A stretch of DNA of 64,000 bases from Bacteroidia bacterium (lineage in GTDB: Bacteria; Bacteroidota; Bacteroidia; Bacteroidales; CAJPTX01): the NCBI GenBank assembly GCA_002749065.1, contig PDTX01000003.1:1-64000 (forward strand), read 5' to 3'. The notes under the pieces were generated by a model that was not told the origin of the DNA, ran no database searches, and saw nothing but the letters and a program-made list of their open reading frames with translations. Made by a program: the position numbers and the translations under genes. How positions within the stretch are numbered: position 1 is the first letter of the stretch; the number at the start of each line of letters is the position of its first letter. This document shows positions 28,610 through 38,303 of this stretch, piece by piece.

Positions 28610-30469
28610 ATGGATAGGCAGTCGATAACGGGATTCGTCCTCATAGCCCTGATTCTCACGGGCTATTTTTTCTACACCAAGCCCAGCGATGAGGAGATAG
28701 CCCGCATGCAGCGGGAGCGCGATTCGGTGGAGGCGGTGCGAGCACGGGAGCAGGAGCAGCAGCAAATGGCCCAGACCAATGGGCAGTCCGCCTCGCCATC
28801 CGCGGGTGGTGGCGCAATGCTCGATTCGCTCTTCGTGCAGGACTCGCTCGTGCAGCAGTACCACCTGCGCAACGACAAGCTGGACCTGACGGTGGAGTCG
28901 CTGGGGGCCTACATCTCCGACGCGCATATCCGCGGCTTCAAGACCTGGGACGGCGACTCGCTGCGCCTGTTCTCCGGGAGCGGGAACGGGATGGTGCTCA
29001 ACTTCTTCGCGAAGGGCGTGCCGGTGTCGACGGGCCAGCTGAACTTCTCGCTGGCCAGCCCGCTGCAGGGGCTGACGGCCCAGGCCCAGGGCGATACGGC
29101 GCGCATGACCCTGGTGGCCCGGATGCCGGAAGGGGCCAAAATCGTGGTGGACTACGCGCTGCCCTTCGGGAGTTACATGCCCAGCCTCCGCTTCCGCCTG
29201 GACGGTATGCGCAGGGTGCTACCCTCCAACAGCAACTCGGTGGACATGCAGTGGAGCATGCGCTCGCCCCGCCAGGAGAAGAGTGTGGACCGGGAGCGCG
29301 AGTACACGATGCTGACCTACCAGGCCGCCAACGGGGACTTCGAGGAGATGGCCGCCACCGAGGACGGCGAGACCGAGCGGGTGAAGACCAAGATAGACTG
29401 GGTGGGCTTCAAGGAGCAGTTCTTCTCGGCCTTCCTGGTGAACCGCGAGCACTTCGAGTTCTCCGACCTGTCGGTGCGCGCCGTGTCGGGCGACGAGGTC
29501 ATCGCCGATTTCCGGGCGAACTTCATGCTGCCGCTCAGCGCCAAGCCCTCCACGGAGTACAACTTCGACCTCTACATGGGGCCGAACCTCTACAAGCTGC
29601 TGGAGGCCCAAGGGCAGGGCTTCGAGCAGGTGGTGCCCATGGGCGGATGGGTGATACGGTGGGTGAACAAGTACCTGGTTATCAACGTGTTCGACTGGCT
29701 CAACACCCGCATAGCGAGCTACGGCTTCATCATCCTGATTCTGACCCTGATGATAAAGCTGTTGGTCTTCCCGCTGACCTACAAGTCCTACACCAGCCAG
29801 GCGAAGATGCGGGTGCTCAAGCCGCTGATCGACGAGGTGAGCGCGAAGTACCCCAAGAAGGAGGACACGATGAAGAAGCAGTCGGCCGTCATGGCCCTCT
29901 ACCGCAAGGCCGGGGTCAACCCCATGGGCGGCTGCCTGCCGATGCTCATCCAGTTCCCCTTCCTGATCGCGATGTTCCGCTTCTTCCCGGCCTCCTTCGA
30001 GCTGCGGCAGAAGGGCTTCCTGTGGGCGAGCGACCTCTCGAGCTACGACTCCATCCTGAAGCTCCCCTTCAGCATCCCCTTCTACGGCGACCACGTCTCC
30101 CTCTTCACCCTCCTGATGGCCGTGGCCATGTACTTCTCCACGGCCATGAACATGAAGCAGACCGACGCGATGAACCAGCAGATGCCCGGCATGAAGTACA
30201 TGATGCTCTACTTCATGCCCCTGATGATGGTGGTCTGGTTCAACAGCTACTCCTCCGGCCTGAGCTACTACTACTTCCTGTCGATGTGCATCACCATCAT
30301 CCAGACGCTGGTCATCCGCCGGACCATCGACGAGAAGAAGCTCTTCGAGCGGCTGAAGAAGAACGCCGAGTCGGACAAGAAGCCGAAGCGCTCGGGCTTC
30401 ATGCAGCGCCTGGAGAAGATGCAGCGCGAGCAGCAGAAGAAGATGGAGCAGAAGGGGCGGGGACGCTAA
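28610..30469 (+). CDS. yidC: Membrane protein insertase YidC
   Basis: Inserts and folds inner-membrane proteins with or without SecYEG. The 619-residue protein has an N-terminal transmembrane helix (about 6-25), a large periplasmic beta domain to about 350 and the conserved five-helix core (IILILTLMIKLLVFPLTYKSY, QFPFLIAMFRFFP, GLSYYYFLSM). A Lys/Arg-rich tail closes it. A 7-bp hairpin (28568-28574 with 28588-28594) lies just upstream of the start. Confidence 0.96.
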   Translation: MDRQSITGFVLIALILTGYFFYTKPSDEEIARMQRERDSVEAVRAREQEQQQMAQTNGQSASPSAGGGAMLDSLFVQDSLVQQYHLRNDKLDLTVESLGAYISDAHIRGFKTWDGDSLRLFSGSGNGMVLNFFAKGVPVSTGQLNFSLASPLQGLTAQAQGDTARMTLVARMPEGAKIVVDYALPFGSYMPSLRFRLDGMRRVLPSNSNSVDMQWSMRSPRQEKSVDREREYTMLTYQAANGDFEEMAATEDGETERVKTKIDWVGFKEQFFSAFLVNREHFEFSDLSVRAVSGDEVIADFRANFMLPLSAKPSTEYNFDLYMGPNLYKLLEAQGQGFEQVVPMGGWVIRWVNKYLVINVFDWLNTRIASYGFIILILTLMIKLLVFPLTYKSYTSQAKMRVLKPLIDEVSAKYPKKEDTMKKQSAVMALYRKAGVNPMGGCLPMLIQFPFLIAMFRFFPASFELRQKGFLWASDLSSYDSILKLPFSIPFYGDHVSLFTLLMAVAMYFSTAMNMKQTDAMNQQMPGMKYMMLYFMPLMMVVWFNSYSSGLSYYYFLSMCITIIQTLVIRRTIDEKKLFERLKKNAESDKKPKRSGFMQRLEKMQREQQKKMEQKGRGR

Positions 30470-30487
30470 CTCTTATCCATTCGCACC

Positions 30488-31393
30488 GTGCGTCGGAAGC
30501 TGCTAGTCGTCCTCCTAATCATGCTCGCGGTCCTCTGCCTGATCGCCTTTGCGCTCCTGCAGTGCCCCGCACCCGGCCCGCAGCCCGAGGCCCCCGCCCC
30601 CAGCCCGGGGGTTGAGGAGCGCATTCCGGGGGGCTCAGGGGGGCAGGGCGACTTCCTCGGGCAGGACGTATCGGTCCTGCGCTCCATGGCCGAGCCGCTG
30701 CACGGGCGGGATGGCTACCCCGTGGTCCACCACGCGCACTACACGGTGGGCTACAGCACCCGGGAGGAGCACCCCGTGTGGGTGGCCTACACCCTGACGG
30801 CCGCGGAGACGAAGAAGCGCCACAAGCGCAGCAACCAATTCCGGCCGGACCCCTCCCTGCCCGAGATGGACGTGAGCACCCGCGACTACTCGCGCACCGG
30901 CTACGACAGGGGGCATCTGGCCCCGGCCGCCGATATGTCCTTCGACAAGCAGGCCATGCTGCAGTCCTTCTACCTGTCGAACGTGTGCCCCCAGCTCCCG
31001 GGCTTCAACCGGGGGGTGTGGTCGAGCCTCGAGGGCCGGGTGCGCGCCATCGCGTGGGCCTACGACTCGGTCTACGTGGTCACCGGCCCCCTCTTCCGCG
31101 ACACCCTCGGGTGGATTGGCGTCCGGCGGCACATCCCCGTCCCGAGCCACTTCTTCAAGGCCCTGCTGACCCCGGACCTCCAGCATGCCGTGGCCTTCGT
31201 GCTGGAGCACACCAGCGGCCGGGGGGCGAACGGGCGGCTGGACCCAGCCGAGCAGATTGGCCAGGGGGCCTGCTCCATCGACGAGCTGGAGGCCCTCTCC
31301 GGGCTGGACCTCTTCCCCCTGCTGCCCGACGAGCTGGAGCAGCGCCTCGAGGCCCAGCCGCCCGACCTGCATGTCTGGGGCCTGGCCGACTAG
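30488..31393 (+). CDS. DNA/RNA non-specific endonuclease, exported or membrane-anchored
   Basis: A 301-residue nuclease of the NUC1/Serratia type. The active-site motif DRGH is at 140-143 (catalytic His143), followed by LAPAADMS and the metal-binding asparagine in FYLSNVCPQLPGFNRGVW. A basic start and a hydrophobic segment (5-24) point to export. Cys26 follows the segment but Gln precedes it, so it is a poor lipobox and a signal anchor is as likely. Starts at GTG 30488, 18 bases after yidC. Possible roles are nutrient scavenging from extracellular DNA or biofilm clearing. Confidence 0.87.
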   Translation: MRRKLLVVLLIMLAVLCLIAFALLQCPAPGPQPEAPAPSPGVEERIPGGSGGQGDFLGQDVSVLRSMAEPLHGRDGYPVVHHAHYTVGYSTREEHPVWVAYTLTAAETKKRHKRSNQFRPDPSLPEMDVSTRDYSRTGYDRGHLAPAADMSFDKQAMLQSFYLSNVCPQLPGFNRGVWSSLEGRVRAIAWAYDSVYVVTGPLFRDTLGWIGVRRHIPVPSHFFKALLTPDLQHAVAFVLEHTSGRGANGRLDPAEQIGQGACSIDELEALSGLDLFPLLPDELEQRLEAQPPDLHVWGLAD

Positions 31394-31502
31394 CTTTTTA
31401 TTTCCCCCGTGGCTTGCTACGAGTGGCGATTTTTGTAAATTAGAGGGGGAATAGCCTAGGGGTTTTCGTGCTAAGTCGTTGATATACAGTGGCTAGGAGC
31501 TG

Positions 31503-32477
31503 ATGATATCGATTTGTATCCCGGTCTACAACTTCGTTGTGGTCGACACGGTGAGCGCCCTTCTGCAGGAGGCCGACCAGCGTGGCCTCCCGGTGGAGGT
31601 CGTGCTCTTCGACGACCACAGCATGCCCTACTACGAGCAGCAGAATCGGGTGCTGCGCGAGCGGCCGGAGGTGAAGTACCTCCCCCTGATAGAGAATATC
31701 GGCCGCTCGCGCATCCGCAACCGCATGGCCGACCTGGCCACCGGTGAGTGGCTGCTCTTCATGGACTGCGACATGGCCCCCTACGACGGCGGCTTCCTGC
31801 GCAAGTACGCGGAGATGGTCGCCAGCGAGCACGACGTGGTCTGCGGTGGGGTCTACTCGGGGGAGCGCCCAGACGACCCCCAGCTCATGCTCCGGTGGCG
31901 CTCGGACAAGCTCCGGGCCAAGCACCAGAAGTGGCTGCTGCAGAATACGGACAGGCTGCTCATCAGCACGGGCAACTTCATGATACGCCGCGAGGTGTAC
32001 CAGCGGGTGCGCTTCTCGGAGAGCCTCACGGGCTACGGCCAGGAGGACCAGCTCTTCGCGCTGGAGCTGGCCCGGATGGGGAGCTCGGTCGTCTGGATTG
32101 ATAACCCGACCCTGCACCTGGGCGAGGAGCCCAACGAGGAGTTCTTCGCCAAGATGGAGCAGTCGCTGGTCAACCTGGTGCGGGTGTGGAATGCGAACCC
32201 GGACTTCCACCGGGAGATGCTGCGGGCGAGCCGAAGGCTGCGGGCCATCCACCTGCTCAAGTGCCTGCGCCTGTCGCGCCCGCTCCGCTGCCTCTTCCGC
32301 ATGGCTAGGAGCCACCTGCGGCGCTACATCCTCTCCGGCCGCCGGAGCATGATGTGCTTCAGCCTGTACCAATCCGGCTACCTGATGGAGGCCTTCAGCG
32401 TGCCGAACCTCAACCGGCTGGCGGCCGCGGGTCTGCCGATGAGCTATGCCGAATCCAGTGTACATGATATAACCTAA
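31503..32477 (+). CDS. Family 2 glycosyltransferase
   Basis: A 324-residue GT-A enzyme starting ISICIPVYN, with the FDDHS turn, the LIENIGRSRIRNRM segment and DCD at 88-90 as the metal/sugar-nucleotide motif. TGYGQEDQLFALEL supplies the usual acidic catalytic ED. The C-terminal part is basic with one possible amphipathic helix, so it may sit at the membrane. Acceptor and donor are unknown. It is 13 bases upstream of mdh but unrelated in function. Confidence 0.87.
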   Translation: MISICIPVYNFVVVDTVSALLQEADQRGLPVEVVLFDDHSMPYYEQQNRVLRERPEVKYLPLIENIGRSRIRNRMADLATGEWLLFMDCDMAPYDGGFLRKYAEMVASEHDVVCGGVYSGERPDDPQLMLRWRSDKLRAKHQKWLLQNTDRLLISTGNFMIRREVYQRVRFSESLTGYGQEDQLFALELARMGSSVVWIDNPTLHLGEEPNEEFFAKMEQSLVNLVRVWNANPDFHREMLRASRRLRAIHLLKCLRLSRPLRCLFRMARSHLRRYILSGRRSMMCFSLYQSGYLMEAFSVPNLNRLAAAGLPMSYAESSVHDIT

Positions 32478-32490
32478 TCATATTAAAGCG

Positions 32491-33432
32491 ATGAAGAAAA
32501 TCACTGTTGTAGGCGCCGGCAACGTCGGTGCGACCTGCGTGAACGAAGTGGCGAGAAGGCACCTGGCCGAGCAGGTGGTGGTGGTGGACCTCAACGAGGG
32601 CGCGGCCAACGGCAAGGCGCTCGACCTGTGGGAAACCTCGCCAATTCAGGGCTTTAGCACCCGCCTGGTGGGTGCGGGCAACGACTACTCCCTGACGAAG
32701 GGCTCGGAGGTGGTGGTCATCACCGCGGGCCTACCCCGCAAGCCGGGGATGAGCCGCGACGACCTGATAGGCACCAACGCGAAGATTATGAAGACGGTGG
32801 CCGAGAGCCTGGTGGCCCAGTCGCCGGAGGCCATTTTCATCGTGGTGACCAACCCGCTGGACGTGATGACCTACGCGTGCCTGCTGGCCTCCGGGCGGCC
32901 GCCGCGGAAGGTGTTCGGCATGGCGGGCATCCTCGACACGGCCCGCTACCGCGCCTTCATCGCGGAGGCGCTCAACGTGGCCCCGTGCGACATCCAGGCC
33001 ATGCTGCTGGGGGGCCACGGCGACACGATGGTGCCGCTGCCGCGCTACACGACCGTGGCGGGCATCCCGGTGAGCGAGCTGATGGGTCAACAGGAGCTGG
33101 AGGCCATCATCGAGCGGACCAAGAAGGGTGGCGGCGAGATCGTGAACCTGATGGGCACCTCGGCCTGGTACGCGCCGGGCGCGGCGGCCGCCGAGATGGT
33201 GGCCGCCATCGCCCGCAACGAGCGGCGTGTGCTGCCCGTGTGCGCGCACCTCGACGGGCAGTACGGCCTGAGCGGCATACACCTGGGCGTGCCGGTCATC
33301 CTGGGCGAGAACGGCGTGGAGGAGGTCATAGAGCTGCAGCTCAACGAGCAGGAGATGGCCCTGCTGCACCAGTCGGCCGACCACGTGAAGAGCGTGATGG
33401 CCACCCTCGATGGCATGAAGCTCTTCGCCTAG
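32491..33432 (+). CDS. mdh: Malate dehydrogenase
   Basis: NAD-dependent malate/oxaloacetate interconversion, in anaerobes often on the reductive path to succinate. The 313-residue protein has GAGNVGATC at 7-15, VVTNPLDVMTY, the catalytic histidine motif GGHGDT and GLPRKPGMSRDDL with the substrate-binding arginines. This is the lactate-dehydrogenase-like MDH type common in Bacteroidetes. Confidence 0.94.
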   Translation: MKKITVVGAGNVGATCVNEVARRHLAEQVVVVDLNEGAANGKALDLWETSPIQGFSTRLVGAGNDYSLTKGSEVVVITAGLPRKPGMSRDDLIGTNAKIMKTVAESLVAQSPEAIFIVVTNPLDVMTYACLLASGRPPRKVFGMAGILDTARYRAFIAEALNVAPCDIQAMLLGGHGDTMVPLPRYTTVAGIPVSELMGQQELEAIIERTKKGGGEIVNLMGTSAWYAPGAAAAEMVAAIARNERRVLPVCAHLDGQYGLSGIHLGVPVILGENGVEEVIELQLNEQEMALLHQSADHVKSVMATLDGMKLFA

Positions 33433-33462
33433 GGGGAGCTTGAACAAGGAATACACGTAGTG

Positions 33463-33489
33463 CCCCCGGCGCGCGGGTCGTGCCGGGGG
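33463..33489 (+). other. Strong hairpin between mdh and the TonB receptor gene
   Basis: A perfect 8-bp GC stem (33463-33470 with 33482-33489) with an 11-base loop. No T-run follows. It could be a weak terminator for mdh or a leader structure for the receptor gene. Confidence 0.45.
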
Positions 33490-33521
33490 ATGCTACAGCA
33501 ACCTAAATTATTGATACACCT

Positions 33522-35546
33522 ATGAATAGAAGTCTACGCCTTGCGCGCCTGGGCACGCTGTGCCTCTGGGGGCTGCTGCTTATCGCCCCGCTCAACCGCC
33601 TGAAGGCACAGTACGTCGCGGCCAGTAAGAGCAACATGAAGGTGATTCAGCCCCTCCTGCTCGATGGGCGCGAGCTGGGGCGCTACCGCATGTTCTCCGT
33701 GGCCGATGCGCTGCGCTACAACTCCGGCCTGCTCTTCAAGGACTACAACGGCCTGGCGGGCTTCAAGACCGTCAACGTGCGCAGCCTGGGGTCGGAGCGG
33801 ACCCACGTGTTCTTCAACGGCATCGAGCTGGGCAATGCGCTCAACGGCCAGATAGACCTCTCGCGCTTCGGCATGGCCAACATGGGCAGCATGTCGCTCT
33901 ACCAGGGTGCGCGCGGCGATATCTACCAGTCGGCCACCGACTTCGCCAGCTCCAGCAGCCTCTACCTGGAGTACCGGCGGCCCAGCTTCGCGGAGGAGAA
34001 GAAGACCAACTTCTCGGCCATGATGCGGGGCGGGGCCTTCATGACCTTCAACCCGAGCCTGATGTACGAGCATCAGCTCAGCGAGCGGCTCAGCACCTCC
34101 TTCAACTTCGACCTGCTCACCAGCCGGGGGAACTACCCCTACGACTTCCGCCTCTTCGACCAGAAGGGCCAGGAGCTCTACCACGAGAAGGGCTCGCGGG
34201 CCAACGGCAAGATACACGCCGTCCGGGCCGACGCCAGCCTCCACGGCCGCTTCAGCAAGGGCCTGTGGTCGGTGACCGCGTACGCCTACGGCTCGGAGCG
34301 CGGCGTGCCGGGGGCCATCATCAACCATACGACCTCCTACCGGGGCGAGCGCCTCACCGAGCGCACCTACTTCGTGCAGGGCGATGCCCGCTTCTTCGTC
34401 TCGCAGGCCTACCGCACCAAGCTGGCCTACAAGCTCAGCGAGAACTACATACGACTGGAGAACAGCGACAGCAAGGTCCGCAAGGTGGACGACTCCTGGA
34501 GGGAGTACGGGGCCTACATCTCCTCCCAGCACCTCTACGAGTTCAACGACATGTTCAAGCTCTCGGGGGCCTACGACGCCAACTTCAGCCTGATGCGCAA
34601 GTGGAACCAGATCACCGACCGGGCCTACAAGAACTTCGCGGACCCCTGGCGGGTAAAGCACCTGGGCTCGCTGGCCGGCAGCTTCAGCTGGAAGGGCCTG
34701 AGCGCCTCGGCGAGCGTGTACGGCACCTTCGTGCAGAACGCCGGCAAGGCGGGCTACAACCCCTACAAGGACGAGATGGCGGTGTCCCCGTCGCTGGTCC
34801 TCTCCTACAAGCCCTTCACCCTGATGCCCTTCTACGTGCAGGCCTACGCCAAGAAGTCGTACCGCGTGCCGAACTACAACGACCGCTTCGTGTCGCACGT
34901 CCTGGGCGAGCGGCTCAAGCCGGAGGACGAAATCCAGTACGACTTCGGCCTCATGTACGACGGGGTGACCGACGGCCGCTTCCGCGAGTTCGGCCTCACG
35001 CTCGACGCGTACTACAAGGACATCAAGGACAAGATCATAGCCTACCCCACCGGCGAGCTGATACGCTGGACGATGGACAACCTCGGCAAGGTGCGCGTCC
35101 TGGGCGGCACGGCCACCGGGCACATGCGCTTCCGCTTCACCGACGACCCGAAGGCCCTTCAGTTCAAGACCAAGCTGCAGTATACCTACCAGCGGGCCCA
35201 GGACATCACCAGCAAGGACGACCTCTACTACGAGAACCAGATACCCTACATCCCCTGGCACAGCGGCTCGGCCATCCTGAGCCTCCTGCTCCGCGGCTGG
35301 TCGCTCAACTACAGCTTCCTCTACGTGGGCGACCGCTACAGCCGCCAGGAGAACATCGCCTACTACAAGATGCAGCCCTGGTACAACCACGACGTGTCGC
35401 TGGGCAAGCGCTTCCAGCTCGAGGGGGGCTGGCGGCTCAACTGCATGCTGGAGGTGAACAACATCCTGGGCGAGGACTTCGAGATCGTGACCAACTACCC
35501 CATGCCCAAGCAGAGCTTCCGTCTAACCGTAAACGTGGAGATGTAG
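33522..35546 (+). CDS. TonB-dependent outer-membrane receptor
   Basis: A 674-residue receptor. Signal peptide to about 29 (LKAQ). The plug domain covers about 40-150 with the signature SVADALRYNSGLLFKDYNG, VNVRSLGSERTHVFFNGIELGNALNGQIDL; a 22-strand barrel with alternating aromatic strands follows. It lacks the N-terminal carboxypeptidase-like regulatory domain of SusC proteins and is the small BtuB-like kind, suited to metal chelates or cobalamin-type ligands. One base separates it from the first lipoprotein gene, so the three genes 33522-38146 are an operon. Confidence 0.9.
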   Translation: MNRSLRLARLGTLCLWGLLLIAPLNRLKAQYVAASKSNMKVIQPLLLDGRELGRYRMFSVADALRYNSGLLFKDYNGLAGFKTVNVRSLGSERTHVFFNGIELGNALNGQIDLSRFGMANMGSMSLYQGARGDIYQSATDFASSSSLYLEYRRPSFAEEKKTNFSAMMRGGAFMTFNPSLMYEHQLSERLSTSFNFDLLTSRGNYPYDFRLFDQKGQELYHEKGSRANGKIHAVRADASLHGRFSKGLWSVTAYAYGSERGVPGAIINHTTSYRGERLTERTYFVQGDARFFVSQAYRTKLAYKLSENYIRLENSDSKVRKVDDSWREYGAYISSQHLYEFNDMFKLSGAYDANFSLMRKWNQITDRAYKNFADPWRVKHLGSLAGSFSWKGLSASASVYGTFVQNAGKAGYNPYKDEMAVSPSLVLSYKPFTLMPFYVQAYAKKSYRVPNYNDRFVSHVLGERLKPEDEIQYDFGLMYDGVTDGRFREFGLTLDAYYKDIKDKIIAYPTGELIRWTMDNLGKVRVLGGTATGHMRFRFTDDPKALQFKTKLQYTYQRAQDITSKDDLYYENQIPYIPWHSGSAILSLLLRGWSLNYSFLYVGDRYSRQENIAYYKMQPWYNHDVSLGKRFQLEGGWRLNCMLEVNNILGEDFEIVTNYPMPKQSFRLTVNVEM

Positions 35547-35547
35547 C

Positions 35548-36825
35548 ATGAGGTACGCACTGAAGCTGGCCCTGCCCCTGCTGACCCTCGCGGTCCTCGT
35601 GGCGGGCTGCCGCAAGGACGAGCACCCCTCCAACGTGGAGCAGGAGAAGATACCGGGCTACACCGCGCCCCAGGACCGCGCGACCATCAAGGCCCCCCGG
35701 GGCATGTACGTGCTCAACAACGGGGGGAGGGGCAACTACGAGACCACGGTGGACTACATCGACTTCGCCACCGGGGTCTACCACCACAACTTCTTCGCGG
35801 AGAAGAACACCCTGCTCTCGCTGGGCGACAACGGGCTGGCGATGAAGATCGCCCAGCAGAAGCTCTTCGTGGTGCTCAACGGCTCGCACCGGGTCGCCGT
35901 GCTGTGCGCCGACCCCGACGATGAGGCGAACTTCGGGCGGCTCCTCGGGGAGGTGGCCGTCAACCAGCCGAGCGACATCGTCATCGTGGGCGACTACGCC
36001 TACGTGACCTCCATGATACGCCCCAAGACCGCGGAGGGCCGAAGGCCCCTGGGCGAGGTCATCCGCTTCGACATCACCCAGTTCGCCAAGGGCGCGGAGA
36101 AGCGCATCGCCCAGGAGGACATCCCCCGGGCCGACAGGGTGACCGTCGGCTGCCAGCCGGTGAGCATCGTGCGGGGGGGGACGGAGAGCCCGGGGGAGTA
36201 CAAGGACTACCTCTTCGTGGCGAACTCCGGCTCGCTCAACGCCCCGGAGTTCGACAACACGGTCTCGTTCATCTCCATCGCGGATGGCGGCCTGGTGCTG
36301 CGGGGGCAGGCCGAGGTGCGCGCCCGGCCCTTCATGCTGATGGCGGCCCACGGCTTCCTGCTGGTGGGCACCAAGGGGGAGAGCGGGCTGGATGAGGCCC
36401 TGGAGCTGCAGAAGTACGCCATCGATGGGGACAGGGTGCAGCTCACGCCCGTGAAGGTGGGGGGGAAGACCCTCTCGCCCCGGGCCGAGGTGGTCAAGGC
36501 GACCTACAACCTGGATGACCTCTTCATGGTGAAGGGGCGGCCGTCGAGCAACGGCGCGGCGCGCGCACCCCGCTTCGAGGTCGTGAAGACCCTGCCGAGC
36601 AACCAGGAGGGCTACCATAGGTCCTCGAGCAAGCTCCCCGCGGCCCAGGTGCCCATCGAGGCGCTCACGGCGCTGGCCATCGCCCCGAACTTCGACCGCG
36701 TGGTGCTGGATGCCCGCAATGGCACCTCCAGCGGGCGGGTGCTCTACTTCAACTCGGAGGGCAAGCCCCTGTGGTCGGCCCGCGCGGGCATCATCCCCAT
36801 GGCCGTGGCATTCCAAAACAAATAG
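35548..36825 (+). CDS. Surface lipoprotein with YncE/DUF5074-like beta-propeller
   Basis: A 425-residue lipoprotein: lipobox LVAGC with Cys21 and a following RKDE that resembles the Bacteroidetes surface-export signal. The body repeats short beta segments of propeller kind (GMYVLNNGGRGNYETTVDYID, PSDIVIVGDYAYVTS, DYLFVANSGSLN), as in YncE/DUF5074 lipoproteins that sit over TonB receptors. BtuG, which binds cobalamin in Bacteroides, has a propeller of this sort; that comparison is inference. It may capture the ligand for the receptor just upstream. Confidence 0.72.
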   Translation: MRYALKLALPLLTLAVLVAGCRKDEHPSNVEQEKIPGYTAPQDRATIKAPRGMYVLNNGGRGNYETTVDYIDFATGVYHHNFFAEKNTLLSLGDNGLAMKIAQQKLFVVLNGSHRVAVLCADPDDEANFGRLLGEVAVNQPSDIVIVGDYAYVTSMIRPKTAEGRRPLGEVIRFDITQFAKGAEKRIAQEDIPRADRVTVGCQPVSIVRGGTESPGEYKDYLFVANSGSLNAPEFDNTVSFISIADGGLVLRGQAEVRARPFMLMAAHGFLLVGTKGESGLDEALELQKYAIDGDRVQLTPVKVGGKTLSPRAEVVKATYNLDDLFMVKGRPSSNGAARAPRFEVVKTLPSNQEGYHRSSSKLPAAQVPIEALTALAIAPNFDRVVLDARNGTSSGRVLYFNSEGKPLWSARAGIIPMAVAFQNK

Positions 36826-36835
36826 GAGGAGAAAG

Positions 36836-38146
36836 ATGAAAAGAATAGCATACTCTGTGGCCCTGGTGGCGACCCTGGCCCTCATGCTGGCCTCCTGCAA
36901 CAAGGAGAAGGAGGTGCTGCCCCGCATCGGCCTGGCCAAGGACTACCTCGTGGTGCGCCTCGAGCCCCTAGCCCTCGAGTGCGGCCTGGAGGGGGAGAGC
37001 TACCGCTGGGAGACGGTGAGCTACATCCCGGAGGACTCCGTGCAGCCCCGGGAGCTCAAGGCCACCCTCTCCCGCAAGCGGCGCTGCGTGGCCATCTTCG
37101 ACCACGTCGGCCTCTACAACCTGAATTTCTACTACAACGAGGGGCGGGAGGACGCCATCAGGCTGAGCTTCCAGGTGAAGGTGGAGCAGGAGCCCACCCC
37201 GTACTCGGCCTACATCAGCGAGGTGCTGGAGTACCGCCCGGCGCCGGGCTACTACGTCAACCCCCGCATAAAGGGAATACCGACCCACGACGAGCCGCTC
37301 ATCCTGCGCCGCTGCCGCAGCATCCTGGTGCGCGAGGACGTGGAGAGCTTCGACCCGGGCACCCTGGGCAACAACCGGGAGAACTTCGTCTCCCTCGGGG
37401 CCTTCGGGGGCTACGTCGTCTTCGCGTTCGACCACATGGTGGTCAATCAGAAGGACCCGGTGAGGGAGGACGCGGAGTGCAACGACTTCATCATCTACGG
37501 GCGGAACTACCCCGGCAAGGGGAACGTACCATGCTACCACCCCGGCATCGTCTACGTGGCCTACGACAGGAACGGGAACGGGAAGCGGGACGAGGACGAG
37601 AAGTGGTACCAGCTGCGGGGCGAGGTCCCCCACGACCAGCTCACCCGTACTGACGTACGCTACACCTACAACGGGGGGAGCGCCGTGGTGTCGGGCTCTG
37701 ACGATGAGCGTCGTGGTTTCCACCTCGTTGACCACATCCTCGTGGAGGGTGCCAGCCCCAACCTCGCCAGCGCCAACAGCCTCAGCAGCTACTGGCCCTA
37801 CGTCGAGAAGCCCGCGAAGGGTGGGGTAGAGCCTCTGTCCTTCTCAGCCCTCCGCCTGCCCGAGCAGGGGAGCGAGGAGCTCGGCGCGACCAAGGCCGAC
37901 CTCAAGGTGACCTGGAAACCGCTCAGGGGCTACGCCGACTCTCAGCCCTACGGGCAGAACAAGGGCCTGGACATCAGCAACGCGGTGGATGAGGATGGTA
38001 GGCCCGTCGACCTGCCCGGCATACACTTTGTCAAGGTGCAGACCGGCGTGCTGCAGCAGCTCGGGGGCGAGAATGGGCTCTGCGAAACCAAGATAATGGG
38101 CGCGGCGGACCTCCGGCTCCTCCCCCCGGAAAAGCGACCCAAGTAG
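36836..38146 (+). CDS. Surface lipoprotein of the PKD-like cell-surface type
   Basis: A 436-residue lipoprotein, lipobox LASC with Cys21. Residues about 120-300 match the Bacteroidetes surface-protein pattern VLEYRPAPGYYVN, SLGAFGGYVVFAFDH, then HPGIVYVAYDRNGNGKRDEDEKWYQL. This type is often found next to a TonB receptor and a propeller lipoprotein. The DRNGNGKRDEDE stretch looks like a calcium loop. ATG 36836 follows GGAGGA; the frame is open upstream but overlaps the previous gene. Confidence 0.75.
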   Translation: MKRIAYSVALVATLALMLASCNKEKEVLPRIGLAKDYLVVRLEPLALECGLEGESYRWETVSYIPEDSVQPRELKATLSRKRRCVAIFDHVGLYNLNFYYNEGREDAIRLSFQVKVEQEPTPYSAYISEVLEYRPAPGYYVNPRIKGIPTHDEPLILRRCRSILVREDVESFDPGTLGNNRENFVSLGAFGGYVVFAFDHMVVNQKDPVREDAECNDFIIYGRNYPGKGNVPCYHPGIVYVAYDRNGNGKRDEDEKWYQLRGEVPHDQLTRTDVRYTYNGGSAVVSGSDDERRGFHLVDHILVEGASPNLASANSLSSYWPYVEKPAKGGVEPLSFSALRLPEQGSEELGATKADLKVTWKPLRGYADSQPYGQNKGLDISNAVDEDGRPVDLPGIHFVKVQTGVLQQLGGENGLCETKIMGAADLRLLPPEKRPK

Positions 38147-38172
38147 CCCATGCGTACTCGCCATTGGCCCAT

Positions 38173-38201
38173 GCTCCCGCCTCCAGGGCGGGAGCGTTTT
38201 T
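38173..38201 (+). terminator. Rho-independent terminator of the receptor-lipoprotein operon
   Basis: A perfect 9-bp stem (38173-38181 with 38187-38195) followed by GTTTTT. It closes the three-gene transcript. Confidence 0.88.
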
Positions 38202-38303
38202 CTAGCCCTTCCCGGGTCGCGACCCGCCCGTGGGCTGCATCCCCGATGCGACGCTGCGCCCGCCCTCCAGCGCCTATGGACCACTCAAGCACCCAGATGC
38301 CCC

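Noticed and set aside
33433-33521. Cobalamin riboswitch before the TonB receptor
   Set aside because: The gap is 89 bases, far shorter than the riboswitch, and no B12-box was seen.
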